64,000 bases of DNA from contig NZ_JBAJIJ010000001.1 of NCBI RefSeq assembly GCF_036867135.1, positions 2,170,001 to 2,234,000 on the forward strand. The letters are read 5' to 3'. The DNA comes from Aeromicrobium sp. Sec7.5 (GTDB lineage Bacteria > Actinomycetota > Actinomycetes > Propionibacteriales > Nocardioidaceae). This document shows positions 41,014 to 49,099 of this stretch, one piece after another. The notes beneath the pieces are model-generated. The model saw only the letters and a list, made by a program, of their open reading frames with translations, searched no databases and was not told the DNA's origin. Position numbers and translations under genes: made by a program. How positions within the stretch are numbered: position 1 is the first letter of the stretch; every line of letters begins with the position of its first letter.

Positions 41014-42510
41014 TTACCTCCCTACCAGGTCGATGAGTACCTCGGAGGCCGGTTCGATGACGTCGAGCAGTGGTCGGGGGAACACGCCGATCAGCACCGA
41101 GAGCAACAGAAGGGACCCCACTGACCAGAGCTCGGCGGGATGCAGGTCGCCGAACCCGGTGGACTGTCCGCGGGTTTGCCCGGTGAAGATGCGCTGCAGG
41201 GCGCGCAGGAACAGCGCGGCGGTGATCAGGATGCCGACGACCGCGATGGTGGTCACCGGGGCGGCGGCGATGCTGCCGGTAAAGATCTGGAACTCGGCGA
41301 TGAATCCGGAGAAGCCGGGAAGGCCCAGCGAGGCGAAGGCGCCGAGCGCGAACAGTGCGGCGAACCGGGGCGCCGGCGCCGCCAGCCCGCCGTAGGCGTC
41401 CATGTCGTAGCTGCCGGCGCGGTCGTGCAGGACACCAGCGAGCAGGAACAGCGCACCGGTGATCAGGCCGTGGCTGACCATCTGCGTCACGGCGCCGGTG
41501 ACGGCGATCGAGCGTGCTTCGGCGGTGTCCCCGGCGACCAGGCCCGCTGCGCCGACGGCGAGCGCGATGTAGCCCATGTGGTTGACCGAGGTGTAGGCGA
41601 TCATGCGTTTGAGGTCGGTCTGCGCGAGGGCGACCAGGGCGCCGTAGATCACCGAGACGATGCCGACGACGATGATCACCCAGGCCCACGCCCGCCACGC
41701 ATCGGGGAGCATCGGCATCGCGATCCGCACGAACCCGTAGGTGCCCATCTTCAGCAGCACCCCGGCCAGCACTGCCGAGCCGACGGCGGGGGCGTCGGTG
41801 TGGGCGGGTGGCAGCCAGGTGTGGAAAGGGACGGTCGGCGTCTTGACTGCCAGGCCGATCAGGATCGCGGCGAGCACCAGGCCCCCGGCGGGCGAGGAAC
41901 CGGCCAGGGGTGTCTGCTCGGACAGTTCGACCATGTCGAAGGTGTGGGGGTCGGCGGCGATGTAGAGGCCGATGAAGCCGACCAGCAGCGCCAGGGAACC
42001 GAGGAAGGTGTAGAGGAAGAACTTCAACGCCGAGCGGGCGGCGTCGCCGTGGCCCCAGCCGGCGATCACGAAGTACATCGCGACGATGGACAGGTCGAAG
42101 AAGACGAAGAACAGGATCAGGTCGGCGGAGACGAACAGGCCCATGCTGACCGACTGCAGGAAGAGGAAGAGCGCCGCCTGCAGGCGTGGGCGGTCGGTCT
42201 CGCGAAGGGCGTAGACCGCGCAGGCCACAAAGATCACCGCCGTCATCGCGATCAGCGGCAACGACAGGCCGTCGACCCCGATGTGATAGCTGCTGTTGAC
42301 GCCCGGGATCCACTCGGCCCGCTGCTCGAACGCCAACTGTCCCTCTGCGGGGGTCTCGTACTGCCACCACACCACGACCACCAGGGCCAGGTCGACGGTC
42401 GCGACGGCCACCCACGACCACCGTGCGGCGGCGTCACTGAGCCGGGGCAACAGGACGAGTGCCAGGGCCGCGGCCAGGGGCAGGAAGACGATGAGACTGA
42501 GCACGTTCAC
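41014..42510 (-). CDS. nuoM: NuoM-like proton-translocating subunit
   Basis: The 498-residue antiporter-like subunit has key residues IGLAVKTPTVPFHTWLPPAHTDAPAVGSAVLAGVLLKMGTYG with both pump lysines. The helix-5 acidic residue is Asp (VFFDLSIVAMYF) in place of Glu. GTG at 42510 overlaps the nuoL stop (GTGA); a second GTG at 42504 has a better-placed GAGG. It is part of the nuo-like operon. Confidence 0.92.
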   Translation of the reverse strand: MNVLSLIVFLPLAAALALVLLPRLSDAAARWSWVAVATVDLALVVVVWWQYETPAEGQLAFEQRAEWIPGVNSSYHIGVDGLSLPLIAMTAVIFVACAVYALRETDRPRLQAALFLFLQSVSMGLFVSADLILFFVFFDLSIVAMYFVIAGWGHGDAARSALKFFLYTFLGSLALLVGFIGLYIAADPHTFDMVELSEQTPLAGSSPAGGLVLAAILIGLAVKTPTVPFHTWLPPAHTDAPAVGSAVLAGVLLKMGTYGFVRIAMPMLPDAWRAWAWVIIVVGIVSVIYGALVALAQTDLKRMIAYTSVNHMGYIALAVGAAGLVAGDTAEARSIAVTGAVTQMVSHGLITGALFLLAGVLHDRAGSYDMDAYGGLAAPAPRFAALFALGAFASLGLPGFSGFIAEFQIFTGSIAAAPVTTIAVVGILITAALFLRALQRIFTGQTRGQSTGFGDLHPAELWSVGSLLLLSVLIGVFPRPLLDVIEPASEVLIDLVGR

Positions 42511-44447
42511 CTCACTGTGAGGAGGAGCAGGACGCCGATCGCGAGCACCGCGACGGCTTGGATGTAGTACTGGTGCAGCTGTCCGGTCTGCGGGCGTCGG
42601 GCGAGTCGGCCCAGGCCGCGTGTCCAGGAAGCGACGCGCTCGACCGTTCCGTCGAGCCACCGGTTGTCACCGCGGGCGCTGCGCTCGGCAGCGCTCATGG
42701 ATCCCCGCGAGACCGCCTCGACACTTCCGTCGACGACCGTGTCGTCGAAGGCGGCCATGCCGCGGGCCGCGGTGAGGGCGCCCGTCGCCGACCGGGTCAC
42801 CACCCGGTCGAGCACGTGGTCGTCGAAGCGCGCCAGCCGCTCGGCGATCCGTACGGTCGGGCGTACGACGACCACGTGCGCGATGTGCTCGAGTCCGAGC
42901 CACCCCAGCGCCCAGCGCGGCTCTGGAACACGACGGCGCCACCACACCAACCCGACCACGGCCAGGGCGATCAGGGCCGAGACGGCGAGTTCCAGCGGTG
43001 CCGGGTGAAGCGGCTCCTCCGCCATCGTCCGGGCGACCGTGTCTCCGACAGGCGGGAGGGCGAGCACTCCCAGGACGAGGGCGCCGAGCGCCAGCACGAC
43101 GAGCGGCGCCTGCTCCAGCGGACCGACGTGGCGGGTGCCCTGCTGCTCCTCGTCGTGGTGCCCCTCGACCTCGGCATGCTCCTCCAGCGGCACCGGCCGC
43201 CACACGACCATCAGGATCTTGCCGGCGTACGCGGCCGAGAGCGCCGCGGCTGCGAGCCCGACGGCGTAGAGCAACGGCGACTCCTCGAGCGCCGCAGCGA
43301 GCACGGCGTCCTTGGTGGCCCAGAGCGCCAGCGGGGCCACTCCTGCCAGCGACAGTGCGCCGGCCGTGGCAGTGACTCCGAGCAGCCGCCAGCGACGCGC
43401 GGCGCCCCGGAGCCCGGCGAGGCGTTTGGTGCCGAGCGCGGTGAGCCACGCCCCGGCAGCCAGGAACAGCAGCGCCTTGGTCGAGGCGTGCGCGACGAGG
43501 TGCGCGGCTCCCCCGCTCACCGTTCCCAGGCCCGCGGCCATCACCACGAAGCCCAGCTGGGCCGCGGTCGATGCCGCGAGCAGCTGCTTGAGGTCGCGCT
43601 GCGCCACCGCGACCGCGCCGAGCAGCAGAGCCGTCGCGGCGCCGATCCATGCGGCTGCGCCGGCGGCCCACCCGGTTGCCGTCAGGAGCGGCTCGACGCG
43701 GAGCAGGAGGTAGCCACCCATGGCGACCATCGCCGCCGAGTGCAGCAGGGCCGACACCGGGCTGGGGCCCTCCATGGCCCGCGACAGCCAGAATGAGAAC
43801 GGCAGCTGCGCCGCCTTGCCGAGCGCCGCGACCAGCAGCCCCGCTGCGATCACGTGTCGCCAACCCGCGCTACTCTCCGCCAGGTCGGCCAGCGCCAGTC
43901 CGGATCCGCCCGCCACCGCCGCTCCCGCAGCGACGTACATCCCGACGTCGGCCGTGCGGGTGGTCACGAAGGCGGTCACACCGGCCGAGACCCGTTGGTC
44001 GTCTCGCCACCAGAAGCCGATCAGCGCGAACGACGTCGCGCCCATCACCTCCCACGAGAAGAGCAACGCGGGCAGGCTCTGCGCCGTGGCCGTCACGAGC
44101 GCGGCGGCGGCGAACAGCAGCATCAGCCCGTGGAACCGCGCCTGCGACTCGCGGATCTCGCCAGCGGAGAAGATCACGACCAGCAGCGTGACCACGGCGA
44201 CCATTGGCACCACCAGCGCGGAGAGTGCGTCGACCCCTAGCGCGAAGTCGCTGCCGGCCATGAAGGGCACCGATACCTCCGGGCGGGCGAACGCCACGAT
44301 GAGTGCCAGCACCGCGGTGAGGGTGCCGGTGACCAGCGAGACGACCGCGGCGGCGCGTTCGAGCCGTGACAGCGCCAGCGCGGCACCGATGACGGCGGGA
44401 AGCAGGACGAGCAGCCACAGCGCGCTCTCGGTCAAGGTGCGTGTCAC
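42507..44447 (-). CDS. nuoL: NuoL-like proton-translocating subunit
   Basis: The 646-residue largest antiporter-like subunit has helix-5 Glu in LFSWEVMGATSFALIGFWW, lysine in LGKAAQLPFSFWLSRAMEGPSPVSALLHSAAMV, and a long C-terminal lateral helix region ending in a final membrane helix. All main pump residues are conserved. A charged stretch (HAEVEGHHDEEQQGTRH) around residue 420-440 is His/Glu-rich. GTG start; overlaps nuoM by 4 bp. Confidence 0.93.
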   Translation of the reverse strand: MTRTLTESALWLLVLLPAVIGAALALSRLERAAAVVSLVTGTLTAVLALIVAFARPEVSVPFMAGSDFALGVDALSALVVPMVAVVTLLVVIFSAGEIRESQARFHGLMLLFAAAALVTATAQSLPALLFSWEVMGATSFALIGFWWRDDQRVSAGVTAFVTTRTADVGMYVAAGAAVAGGSGLALADLAESSAGWRHVIAAGLLVAALGKAAQLPFSFWLSRAMEGPSPVSALLHSAAMVAMGGYLLLRVEPLLTATGWAAGAAAWIGAATALLLGAVAVAQRDLKQLLAASTAAQLGFVVMAAGLGTVSGGAAHLVAHASTKALLFLAAGAWLTALGTKRLAGLRGAARRWRLLGVTATAGALSLAGVAPLALWATKDAVLAAALEESPLLYAVGLAAAALSAAYAGKILMVVWRPVPLEEHAEVEGHHDEEQQGTRHVGPLEQAPLVVLALGALVLGVLALPPVGDTVARTMAEEPLHPAPLELAVSALIALAVVGLVWWRRRVPEPRWALGWLGLEHIAHVVVVRPTVRIAERLARFDDHVLDRVVTRSATGALTAARGMAAFDDTVVDGSVEAVSRGSMSAAERSARGDNRWLDGTVERVASWTRGLGRLARRPQTGQLHQYYIQAVAVLAIGVLLLLTVR

Positions 44448-44454
44448 CGGCGGC

Positions 44455-44757
44455 TCACCCCGAAAGATCCGCGGCCATGTCGGTCATGTCCGAGTGCCGT
44501 TCCCGGTGCAGAAGGGTGGCGACGGCGAACCCCATCGCCATCTCCAGCGTCATCGCAGCGATGATCACGAGCAGCAGAACCTGACCGGTGGGGTGCGGTG
44601 CGAGGAACCACCAGAAGCCACCCGCGGCGAGGATGAGCGCGTTGATCATCAGCTCCAGGCCCATCATCACCATCACCACGACCTGCTGGGAGATCGCGCC
44701 GTAGAGGCCGATGGCGAAGAGTGCCGCGGCGATGAGCAAAGTCGCATCCAGCGTCAT
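44455..44757 (-). CDS. nuoK: NuoK-like subunit
   Basis: The 100-residue protein has three helices and the two conserved intramembrane glutamates (MMGLELMINALIL and AMTLEMAMGFAVA), both required for proton transfer in complex I. The C-terminal tail is short and Met/His-containing. The ATG overlaps the nuoJ stop by 4 bp; nuoL follows after 7 bp. Confidence 0.93.
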   Translation of the reverse strand: MTLDATLLIAAALFAIGLYGAISQQVVVMVMMGLELMINALILAAGGFWWFLAPHPTGQVLLLVIIAAMTLEMAMGFAVATLLHRERHSDMTDMAADLSG

Positions 44758-45323
44758 CGGCCCACACCCCCCGGCTGAGGGTCGTCGGTCGGCCGCCGCT
44801 TCAGGTCGTCCCCGAGACGGTCGTAGCGCGTGCGGTGCGCAGCCAGCACCACCCCAGCGACGATCGTGGCAACCATGACCGGACTGATGACCGCCATCAC
44901 CAGCATCTTCGGCCCCATCAGCTCCTCACCGAGAGCCATCGTGACGTCGGCTGGTGGGCTGCCACGGCGCTCTGGCCAGTCGATGAGCAGGATGCCGGCG
45001 GCGAGCCCGACGAAGGTCGTGAGGGCGACGGCAAGTGCGGTCTTGTTGCCGTGCACCATGCTCATCGGCATCAGCGCGGGGTTCATCCCCATGAACATGA
45101 CCATGTAGACGGCCATGATGGCCATCTCCATCACCATCATCAGGATCGTCACCACGCCGACGTAATTCTGCTGCAGGAACAACACCAGCACCCCGACCGC
45201 TACGAACGAGAGCGCGAGGGCGTACGTCGCCCGCGCCATCGAATCGACGTAGAAGACGGCAGCGCCTGCGAGGACGGCCACGATGCCCAACCCCCAGAAC
45301 GCGATGTCGACGACCATGCTCAT
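44754..45323 (-). CDS. nuoJ: NuoJ-like subunit
   Basis: The 189-residue protein has five predicted helices (e.g. IAFWGLGIVAVLAGAAVFYV, ATYALALSFVAVGVLVLFLQQNYVGVVTILMMVMEMAIMAVYMVMFMG). The Met-rich segment MVMEMAIMAVYMVMFMGMNPALMPMSMVHG is unusual for NuoJ and could be related to copper. The ATG at 45323 overlaps the nuoH stop; a second ATG at 45317 has better ribosome-site spacing. Confidence 0.9.
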   Translation of the reverse strand: MSMVVDIAFWGLGIVAVLAGAAVFYVDSMARATYALALSFVAVGVLVLFLQQNYVGVVTILMMVMEMAIMAVYMVMFMGMNPALMPMSMVHGNKTALAVALTTFVGLAAGILLIDWPERRGSPPADVTMALGEELMGPKMLVMAVISPVMVATIVAGVVLAAHRTRYDRLGDDLKRRPTDDPQPGGVGR

Positions 45324-46282
45324 CCCCTTCCCGCTGCGACGACGGCAACGATCAGGTCCTGCACGAGCACCGCCGGCAGGAGCACTAGCCAGCCGACCTC
45401 CGTGAACTTGTCGGGCCGCAACGCCGGCACACGGCGGCGGACCCACACCAACACCGTCAGCAGGACCACGGTCTTGAGCAGCACCCAGGCCCAGCCCGGC
45501 AGCAGCGGGCCGGCGCCACCACCGAGGAACATCGGCACCGCGAACGCGGCGCCCGCCGCCAGCAGCGCATAGCGTCCCGCCTCGAACACCAGCCGGTCGA
45601 CGCCGGACAGCTCGGCGCGCACACCGCCAGCGATATCGGTGCCGATCGCCGGCGCGAACGGCCCGCTCACGGAGAACGCGACGACACCGAGCAGGTAGAC
45701 CAGGAACGCCACCGGCATCCACACCGCGAACCAGAGCTCGGCTTGTGCCCCCGCGACCTGTCCGACGTTGAGGCTCCCCGCCGCGATCGCCGGGGCGACC
45801 AGCGCGAACATCAGCGGCAGCTCGTAGCCCAGGCCATGTGCCAGGAAGCGGTAGCCGCCCACCAACGGGTACGCCGAGTTGGCCCCCCATCCGGTCAGCC
45901 ACACCACCGCCCAGGCCAGGACGTCCATGGCGTTGAACCACATCACGCCGACGTCTAGGTCGAAGATCGTCCACTCCCCCAGCGGCACCACCGTCACCAT
46001 CAGGGCCGCAGTCACGAGCAGTCCCGATCCGCCGGTCCGCCAGAGCAGGTTGTCGGCCTCGACGGTCGTCCGGCGTCGCTGGCGCAACAGCCGTGCGGTC
46101 TCCCCGAACGGCCGCCCCAGACCGCCCGCCACGCCACTGACTCGCGCGGACAACGCACCATCGAGGGCTGCAGCGAAGAGCGCCAACGAACCCAGGATCA
46201 GCAGCGCCAGGATCGCCCAGCCGCCGGGAACCACCGTCACCCCGGGGGTGATGGCCCCGGCCGCGAGCGTCCACTCAGACAT
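45320..46282 (-). CDS. nuoH: NuoH-like subunit with altered quinone loop
   Basis: The 320-residue, eight-helix protein aligns with NuoH from PGGWAILALLILGSLALF to the C-terminus. The hallmark acidic loop, normally PFDLPEAE.ELVAGY..EYSG, reads PFAPAIGTDIAGGVRAELSG, so most of the conserved Glu residues are gone. The amphipathic loop RPFGETARLLRQRR is kept. Overlaps the chimeric gene upstream by 8 bp and nuoJ downstream by 4 bp. The change is at the quinone-tunnel side that contacts NuoB/NuoD. Confidence 0.88.
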   Translation of the reverse strand: MSEWTLAAGAITPGVTVVPGGWAILALLILGSLALFAAALDGALSARVSGVAGGLGRPFGETARLLRQRRRTTVEADNLLWRTGGSGLLVTAALMVTVVPLGEWTIFDLDVGVMWFNAMDVLAWAVVWLTGWGANSAYPLVGGYRFLAHGLGYELPLMFALVAPAIAAGSLNVGQVAGAQAELWFAVWMPVAFLVYLLGVVAFSVSGPFAPAIGTDIAGGVRAELSGVDRLVFEAGRYALLAAGAAFAVPMFLGGGAGPLLPGWAWVLLKTVVLLTVLVWVRRRVPALRPDKFTEVGWLVLLPAVLVQDLIVAVVAAGRG

Positions 46283-47483
46283 GCGAGGCCCCGCGCTCCG
46301 CTGCGCCGGACTGCAGCTCATGAAGGTCCAGGCTGGCGAGGACCAGTCGTGCGGTGGCCAGGTCGAGACCGGTCACCAGTCCACCCAGCTGGTCAGTGGA
46401 GGCGCGCTCGCCGCCCACGTCGGTCTCCGCCTCCTCCAACATGCGCAGCAGGCGGTGATAGGTGTCGCCAGCCAGCGTCGTCGGGAGCCCGTGCTCGCGA
46501 AGGTCCTCCTCGCTCAGCGGCCGGACCCCGCGCAACGACCAGCGCAGCACCCGCGACCGGCGGATCCGACGGACCAGACGAGCGGTTCGTGCGGACGCTT
46601 CGGCGTCTGGCCCGCCGCCGAGCAGGCAGTCGCGGATCACACGGGCCTCCGCAGCAGCGTCCCCCCATCCGGCTAGCGCGAGCAGGGCGACGATGTTGTC
46701 CATCCGGCGCGCCGTGGCATTCCGGGGTGACACGGCGTGCGACATCCCGGCGTCGAGGAACTCTGCCTCCGCCTGGATGACGACGTCACCCTGCAAGGCG
46801 CAGCACAATACGAGGCCGGCCGGCCAATGCGGCAGAACCGGGCCGAGGCGCACGTTCAGCACGTCCATCTCCAACCCGTCACGGTCCTCACCGCCCTCGG
46901 CGAGAGGGATGCCACCAGGCGACATCTCCATGTCGCCGTGGTCCATGTCGCCGTGGTCCATGTCGCCGTGGTCCATGTCGCCGTGGTCCATGTCGCCGTG
47001 GTCCATGTCGCCGTGGTCCATGTCGCCGTGGTCCATGTCGCCGTGGTCCATGTCGCCGTGGCCCATGTCGCCGTGGCCCATGTCGCCGTGGCCCATGTCG
47101 CCGTGGCCCATGTCGCCGTCGGTCAGCAAGTCCTGGGCGGCCGGGCGGCTCTGTGCATCGCTGCGATGATGGGTCGTGTCGAGCAGACCGGCGTAGGCGT
47201 CGTCGAGACGCGTCAACGCCTCGTCCCGATGCCACACCTCGACTCGCACGCGGGGGCCTGGCAACTGGTGCCACACCTGCTCGACCGCCTCGGCGAGCCG
47301 GGGTCCCATCTCTCCGCAGACCGCCAAGACGTCTGCGTCAGCTGGAGAGGAGGCAAGCGTCCAGCCTCGCTCGATAATGGCCCGTTCGACCGCTGCCCGG
47401 GTCTGCCAGTGTCCCGGCGCCTCGACCACGAGTACGTGTGCGTTCCTGGCTGCGCGCCGCTCGAGCTCGACAATCAGACCCAT
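46275..47483 (-). CDS. NuoB-NuoD-like chimeric subunit with (GDM[D/G]H)12 linker
   Basis: The 402-residue protein occupies the place of nuoB-C-D. Residues 1-105 resemble NuoB, e.g. SPADADVLAVCGEMGPRLAEAVEQVWHQLPGPRVRVEV against the NuoB pattern P.QADLMVVAGT...M.P.I.RLYDQM.EPKWVI, but lack the tandem CC and later Cys of cluster N2. Residues about 122-185 are twelve pentapeptides GDMGH or GDMDH. Residues about 200-400 resemble NuoD (DVLNVRLGPVLPHWPAGLVL for VNMGPQHPSTHGVLRL; LRGVRPLSEEDLREHGL for the R..GVG.ISAE.A...G segment), without its quinone His motif. It probably caps the membrane arm and binds metal; this is inference. Confidence 0.7.
   Translation of the reverse strand: MGLIVELERRAARNAHVLVVEAPGHWQTRAAVERAIIERGWTLASSPADADVLAVCGEMGPRLAEAVEQVWHQLPGPRVRVEVWHRDEALTRLDDAYAGLLDTTHHRSDAQSRPAAQDLLTDGDMGHGDMGHGDMGHGDMGHGDMDHGDMDHGDMDHGDMDHGDMDHGDMDHGDMDHGDMDHGDMEMSPGGIPLAEGGEDRDGLEMDVLNVRLGPVLPHWPAGLVLCCALQGDVVIQAEAEFLDAGMSHAVSPRNATARRMDNIVALLALAGWGDAAAEARVIRDCLLGGGPDAEASARTARLVRRIRRSRVLRWSLRGVRPLSEEDLREHGLPTTLAGDTYHRLLRMLEEAETDVGGERASTDQLGGLVTGLDLATARLVLASLDLHELQSGAAERGASHV
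46929..47118. repeat. In-frame 15-bp tandem repeat, 12-13 units
   Basis: CATGTCGCCGTGGTC recurs with period 15, the first eight units coding GDMDH and the last four GDMGH on the minus strand. Units are almost identical at the DNA level, so the array is recent or kept by recombination and copy number may vary between strains. Confidence 0.95.
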
Positions 47484-47818
47484 CGCAGCGCGCCCTCCCG
47501 CCACGCCCACACAACCGCGACGAACAACGCGGCGAGGAAGAGGAACATCTCGAGGATCGCCGTGCTCCCCAGCTCTGCGACAACTACGGCCCAGGGATAC
47601 ATGAAAAGCATCTCCACGTCGAAGGCGAGGAACAACAACGTGGCCAGGTACCAACGGACGTGGTACCTGGACAGCGCGTGCTCATTTGGCTGCCAGCCCG
47701 ACTGGTAGGGAAGAACGACCAGCGGATCCTTCGAGACCGCGACCAGCCGGTGCACCAGGTACGCCATGAACACGACCAGCAGCACACCAGTCGCCAGGAT
47801 GATCAGCCCCGTGTACAT
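47474..47818 (-). CDS. nuoA: NuoA-like subunit
   Basis: The 114-residue three-helix protein has the NuoA core RWYLATLLFLAFDVEMLFMYPWAVV. The loop normally reading YECG.EP, whose Cys lies by the quinone cavity, reads PYQSGWQP, so the Cys is absent. GAGGGGAG precedes the ATG. It is the first gene of the eight-gene operon; the next gene overlaps it by 10 bp. Confidence 0.92.
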   Translation of the reverse strand: MYTGLIILATGVLLVVFMAYLVHRLVAVSKDPLVVLPYQSGWQPNEHALSRYHVRWYLATLLFLAFDVEMLFMYPWAVVVAELGSTAILEMFLFLAALFVAVVWAWREGALRWV

Positions 47819-47898
47819 CGCGCTCCCCTCTGTGACCTCTCCGGAATGTTGAACTCAGGATGGTTTGCAGACCTCGAGATATCGAACCCCGGAACCGG

Positions 47899-48567
47899 TC
47901 AGCGCTGCGGCTCGATCCCCAACAGACCGAGCGCCGCCAACATATGGTGGAGTTTGTCGAGGTCGCCGGAGGCGCTGCCCTCGAAGTCCGGAACGGGACG
48001 CTGGCGGGCTTCCTCCTGCGTGGTGGCCGGGCCATTCTCCTCGATGTCCTCGACCAGCCAGTCCATCTCCTTGATCTCCTTGCGCTGGGCCTTGATGATC
48101 CCGTCGGCCAGCTCCCGGACACGTACGTCGTCGATGTCGGCCCGCTCGCTGGTCAAGATGGCGATGGAGTGGTGCGGGATCATCCCGTTCATGTAGGCCT
48201 GGTCGTCGACCAGGACCTGGGACCGGGAGAGGTAGAGCCCACCGGCACCGAGCAGCAGCGCGACTGCGACGAGCACGACGTTGTAGGCGCGGTTCTTGTA
48301 CATCATGCTGCGCATGAACGCGAACATCACCAGCGCCATGGCGCCAGCCATGAGCAGCGCCATGTAGAAGCGCTCTTCGCTCCACCGCACATGGTCGAGA
48401 GCGAAGACGTTGGAGTACATCAAGACGAACATCACCGCCGTGGAGGTGGTGATCATCAGCCCGAACCGCACATACATTCGCCGCTCGTGAGCCTTCCGCT
48501 GGTTCTCGTTCTCGCCTTCGTTCGACTCGGTTGCCTCGGACGGTTGCTGGGGGTGCTGCGATGACAT
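47899..48567 (-). CDS. DUF305 membrane protein
   Basis: The 222-residue protein has a charged N-terminus of about 35 residues and three or four hydrophobic helices (FGLMITTSTAVMFVLMY, FYMALLMAGAMALVMFAFM, VVLVAVALLLGAGGLYL). A single DUF305 half-motif follows (QAYMNGMIPHHSIAILTSERADI) outside the membrane, then an Asp/His tail. Such proteins appear beside copper genes. It lies 80 bp upstream of nuoA on the same strand and may be the first gene of that transcript. Confidence 0.85.
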   Translation of the reverse strand: MSSQHPQQPSEATESNEGENENQRKAHERRMYVRFGLMITTSTAVMFVLMYSNVFALDHVRWSEERFYMALLMAGAMALVMFAFMRSMMYKNRAYNVVLVAVALLLGAGGLYLSRSQVLVDDQAYMNGMIPHHSIAILTSERADIDDVRVRELADGIIKAQRKEIKEMDWLVEDIEENGPATTQEEARQRPVPDFEGSASGDLDKLHHMLAALGLLGIEPQR

Positions 48568-48625
48568 GGGATGCGTTCCTTCCGTTTGTGGGACGGGTCT
48601 GCGGTGGTCGCTTGTCGGGTGGGAG

Positions 48626-49057
48626 TCAGCCCTCGTCGTCGACCGGAGCACGCGACATCTCGATGAGCTGACGCAGGCAGTGCTGTCGAAGCGGTTCGGG
48701 GAACCCCTCGGCCAGCCGGTAGTAGACGACCCGACCGTCCTTGCGCCGCGTCACCAGTCCAGCGGTGCGCAGCACCCGAAGGCCGTAGGAGACCGCGTCC
48801 TCGCTCACCGACAGCGCCAGGGCCAGGTCGCCGACGCAGAGCTCCTCGACCACGTCGAGGGCGTACAACAACCGTGCGCGTGTGGGATCGGCCATCAGCG
48901 ACAGCACGCTGGTGAGCCGGTCCCCCTCCTCGGCCGAGGGCAGACGCTCGCGCGCCATCGCTACCCGCTTGGGGTCGACCGGATGCTGGTGGCGCATGCC
49001 ACCTCCGCCGCTCGAGTCGGGATGCTTACCCGACGCCGTCGCGTCCACGTCAGTCAT
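48626..49057 (-). CDS. ArsR/SmtB-family metalloregulator (CmtR-like)
   Basis: The 143-residue winged-helix regulator has LTSVLSLMADPTRARLLYALDVVEELCVGDLALALSVSEDAVSYGLRVLRTAGLVTRRKDGRVVYYRLAEGF and a C-terminal LRQHCLRQLIEMSR. The Cys in ELCVGDLA of helix 3 is the usual ArsR/CadC metal position; another Cys is near the C-terminus. The N-terminus holds HQHP. A perfect ATATCCG-N10-CGGATAT operator lies 18 bp upstream. It probably controls the DUF305-nuo-like unit 59 bp downstream. Confidence 0.88.
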   Translation of the reverse strand: MTDVDATASGKHPDSSGGGGMRHQHPVDPKRVAMARERLPSAEEGDRLTSVLSLMADPTRARLLYALDVVEELCVGDLALALSVSEDAVSYGLRVLRTAGLVTRRKDGRVVYYRLAEGFPEPLRQHCLRQLIEMSRAPVDDEG

Positions 49058-49075
49058 GCCGGTGACAGTACCCAC

Positions 49076-49099
49076 ATATCCGTGTGGCCATGCGGATAT
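49076..49099. promoter_or_regulatory. ArsR/SmtB-type operator
   Basis: ATATCCG-TGTGGCCATG-CGGATAT is a perfect 7-10-7 inverted repeat just upstream of the arsR-like start, the classic position and size for autoregulation by an ArsR/SmtB protein. Confidence 0.78.

Noticed and set aside
41140-42567. 475-residue plus-strand open frame opposite nuoM
   Set aside because: Low-complexity composition (GDRD, EEDE) with no family pattern. It is the antisense shadow of nuoM.
44754-46274. Single 506-residue protein joining the nuoJ frame to upstream sequence
   Set aside because: The upstream two-thirds overlaps nuoH in another frame and has no similarity. The nuoJ start is at 45323 or 45317.
46929-47118. 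15-bp periodic array resembling a CRISPR
   Set aside because: Units are contiguous with no spacers and are in frame within a 402-residue protein. No cas genes are nearby.
46737-47708. Plus-strand frame with HVAVVHVAVVHVAV repeats
   Set aside because: It is the opposite-strand reading of the GDMDH repeat; the minus-strand frame has NuoB/NuoD similarity on both sides.
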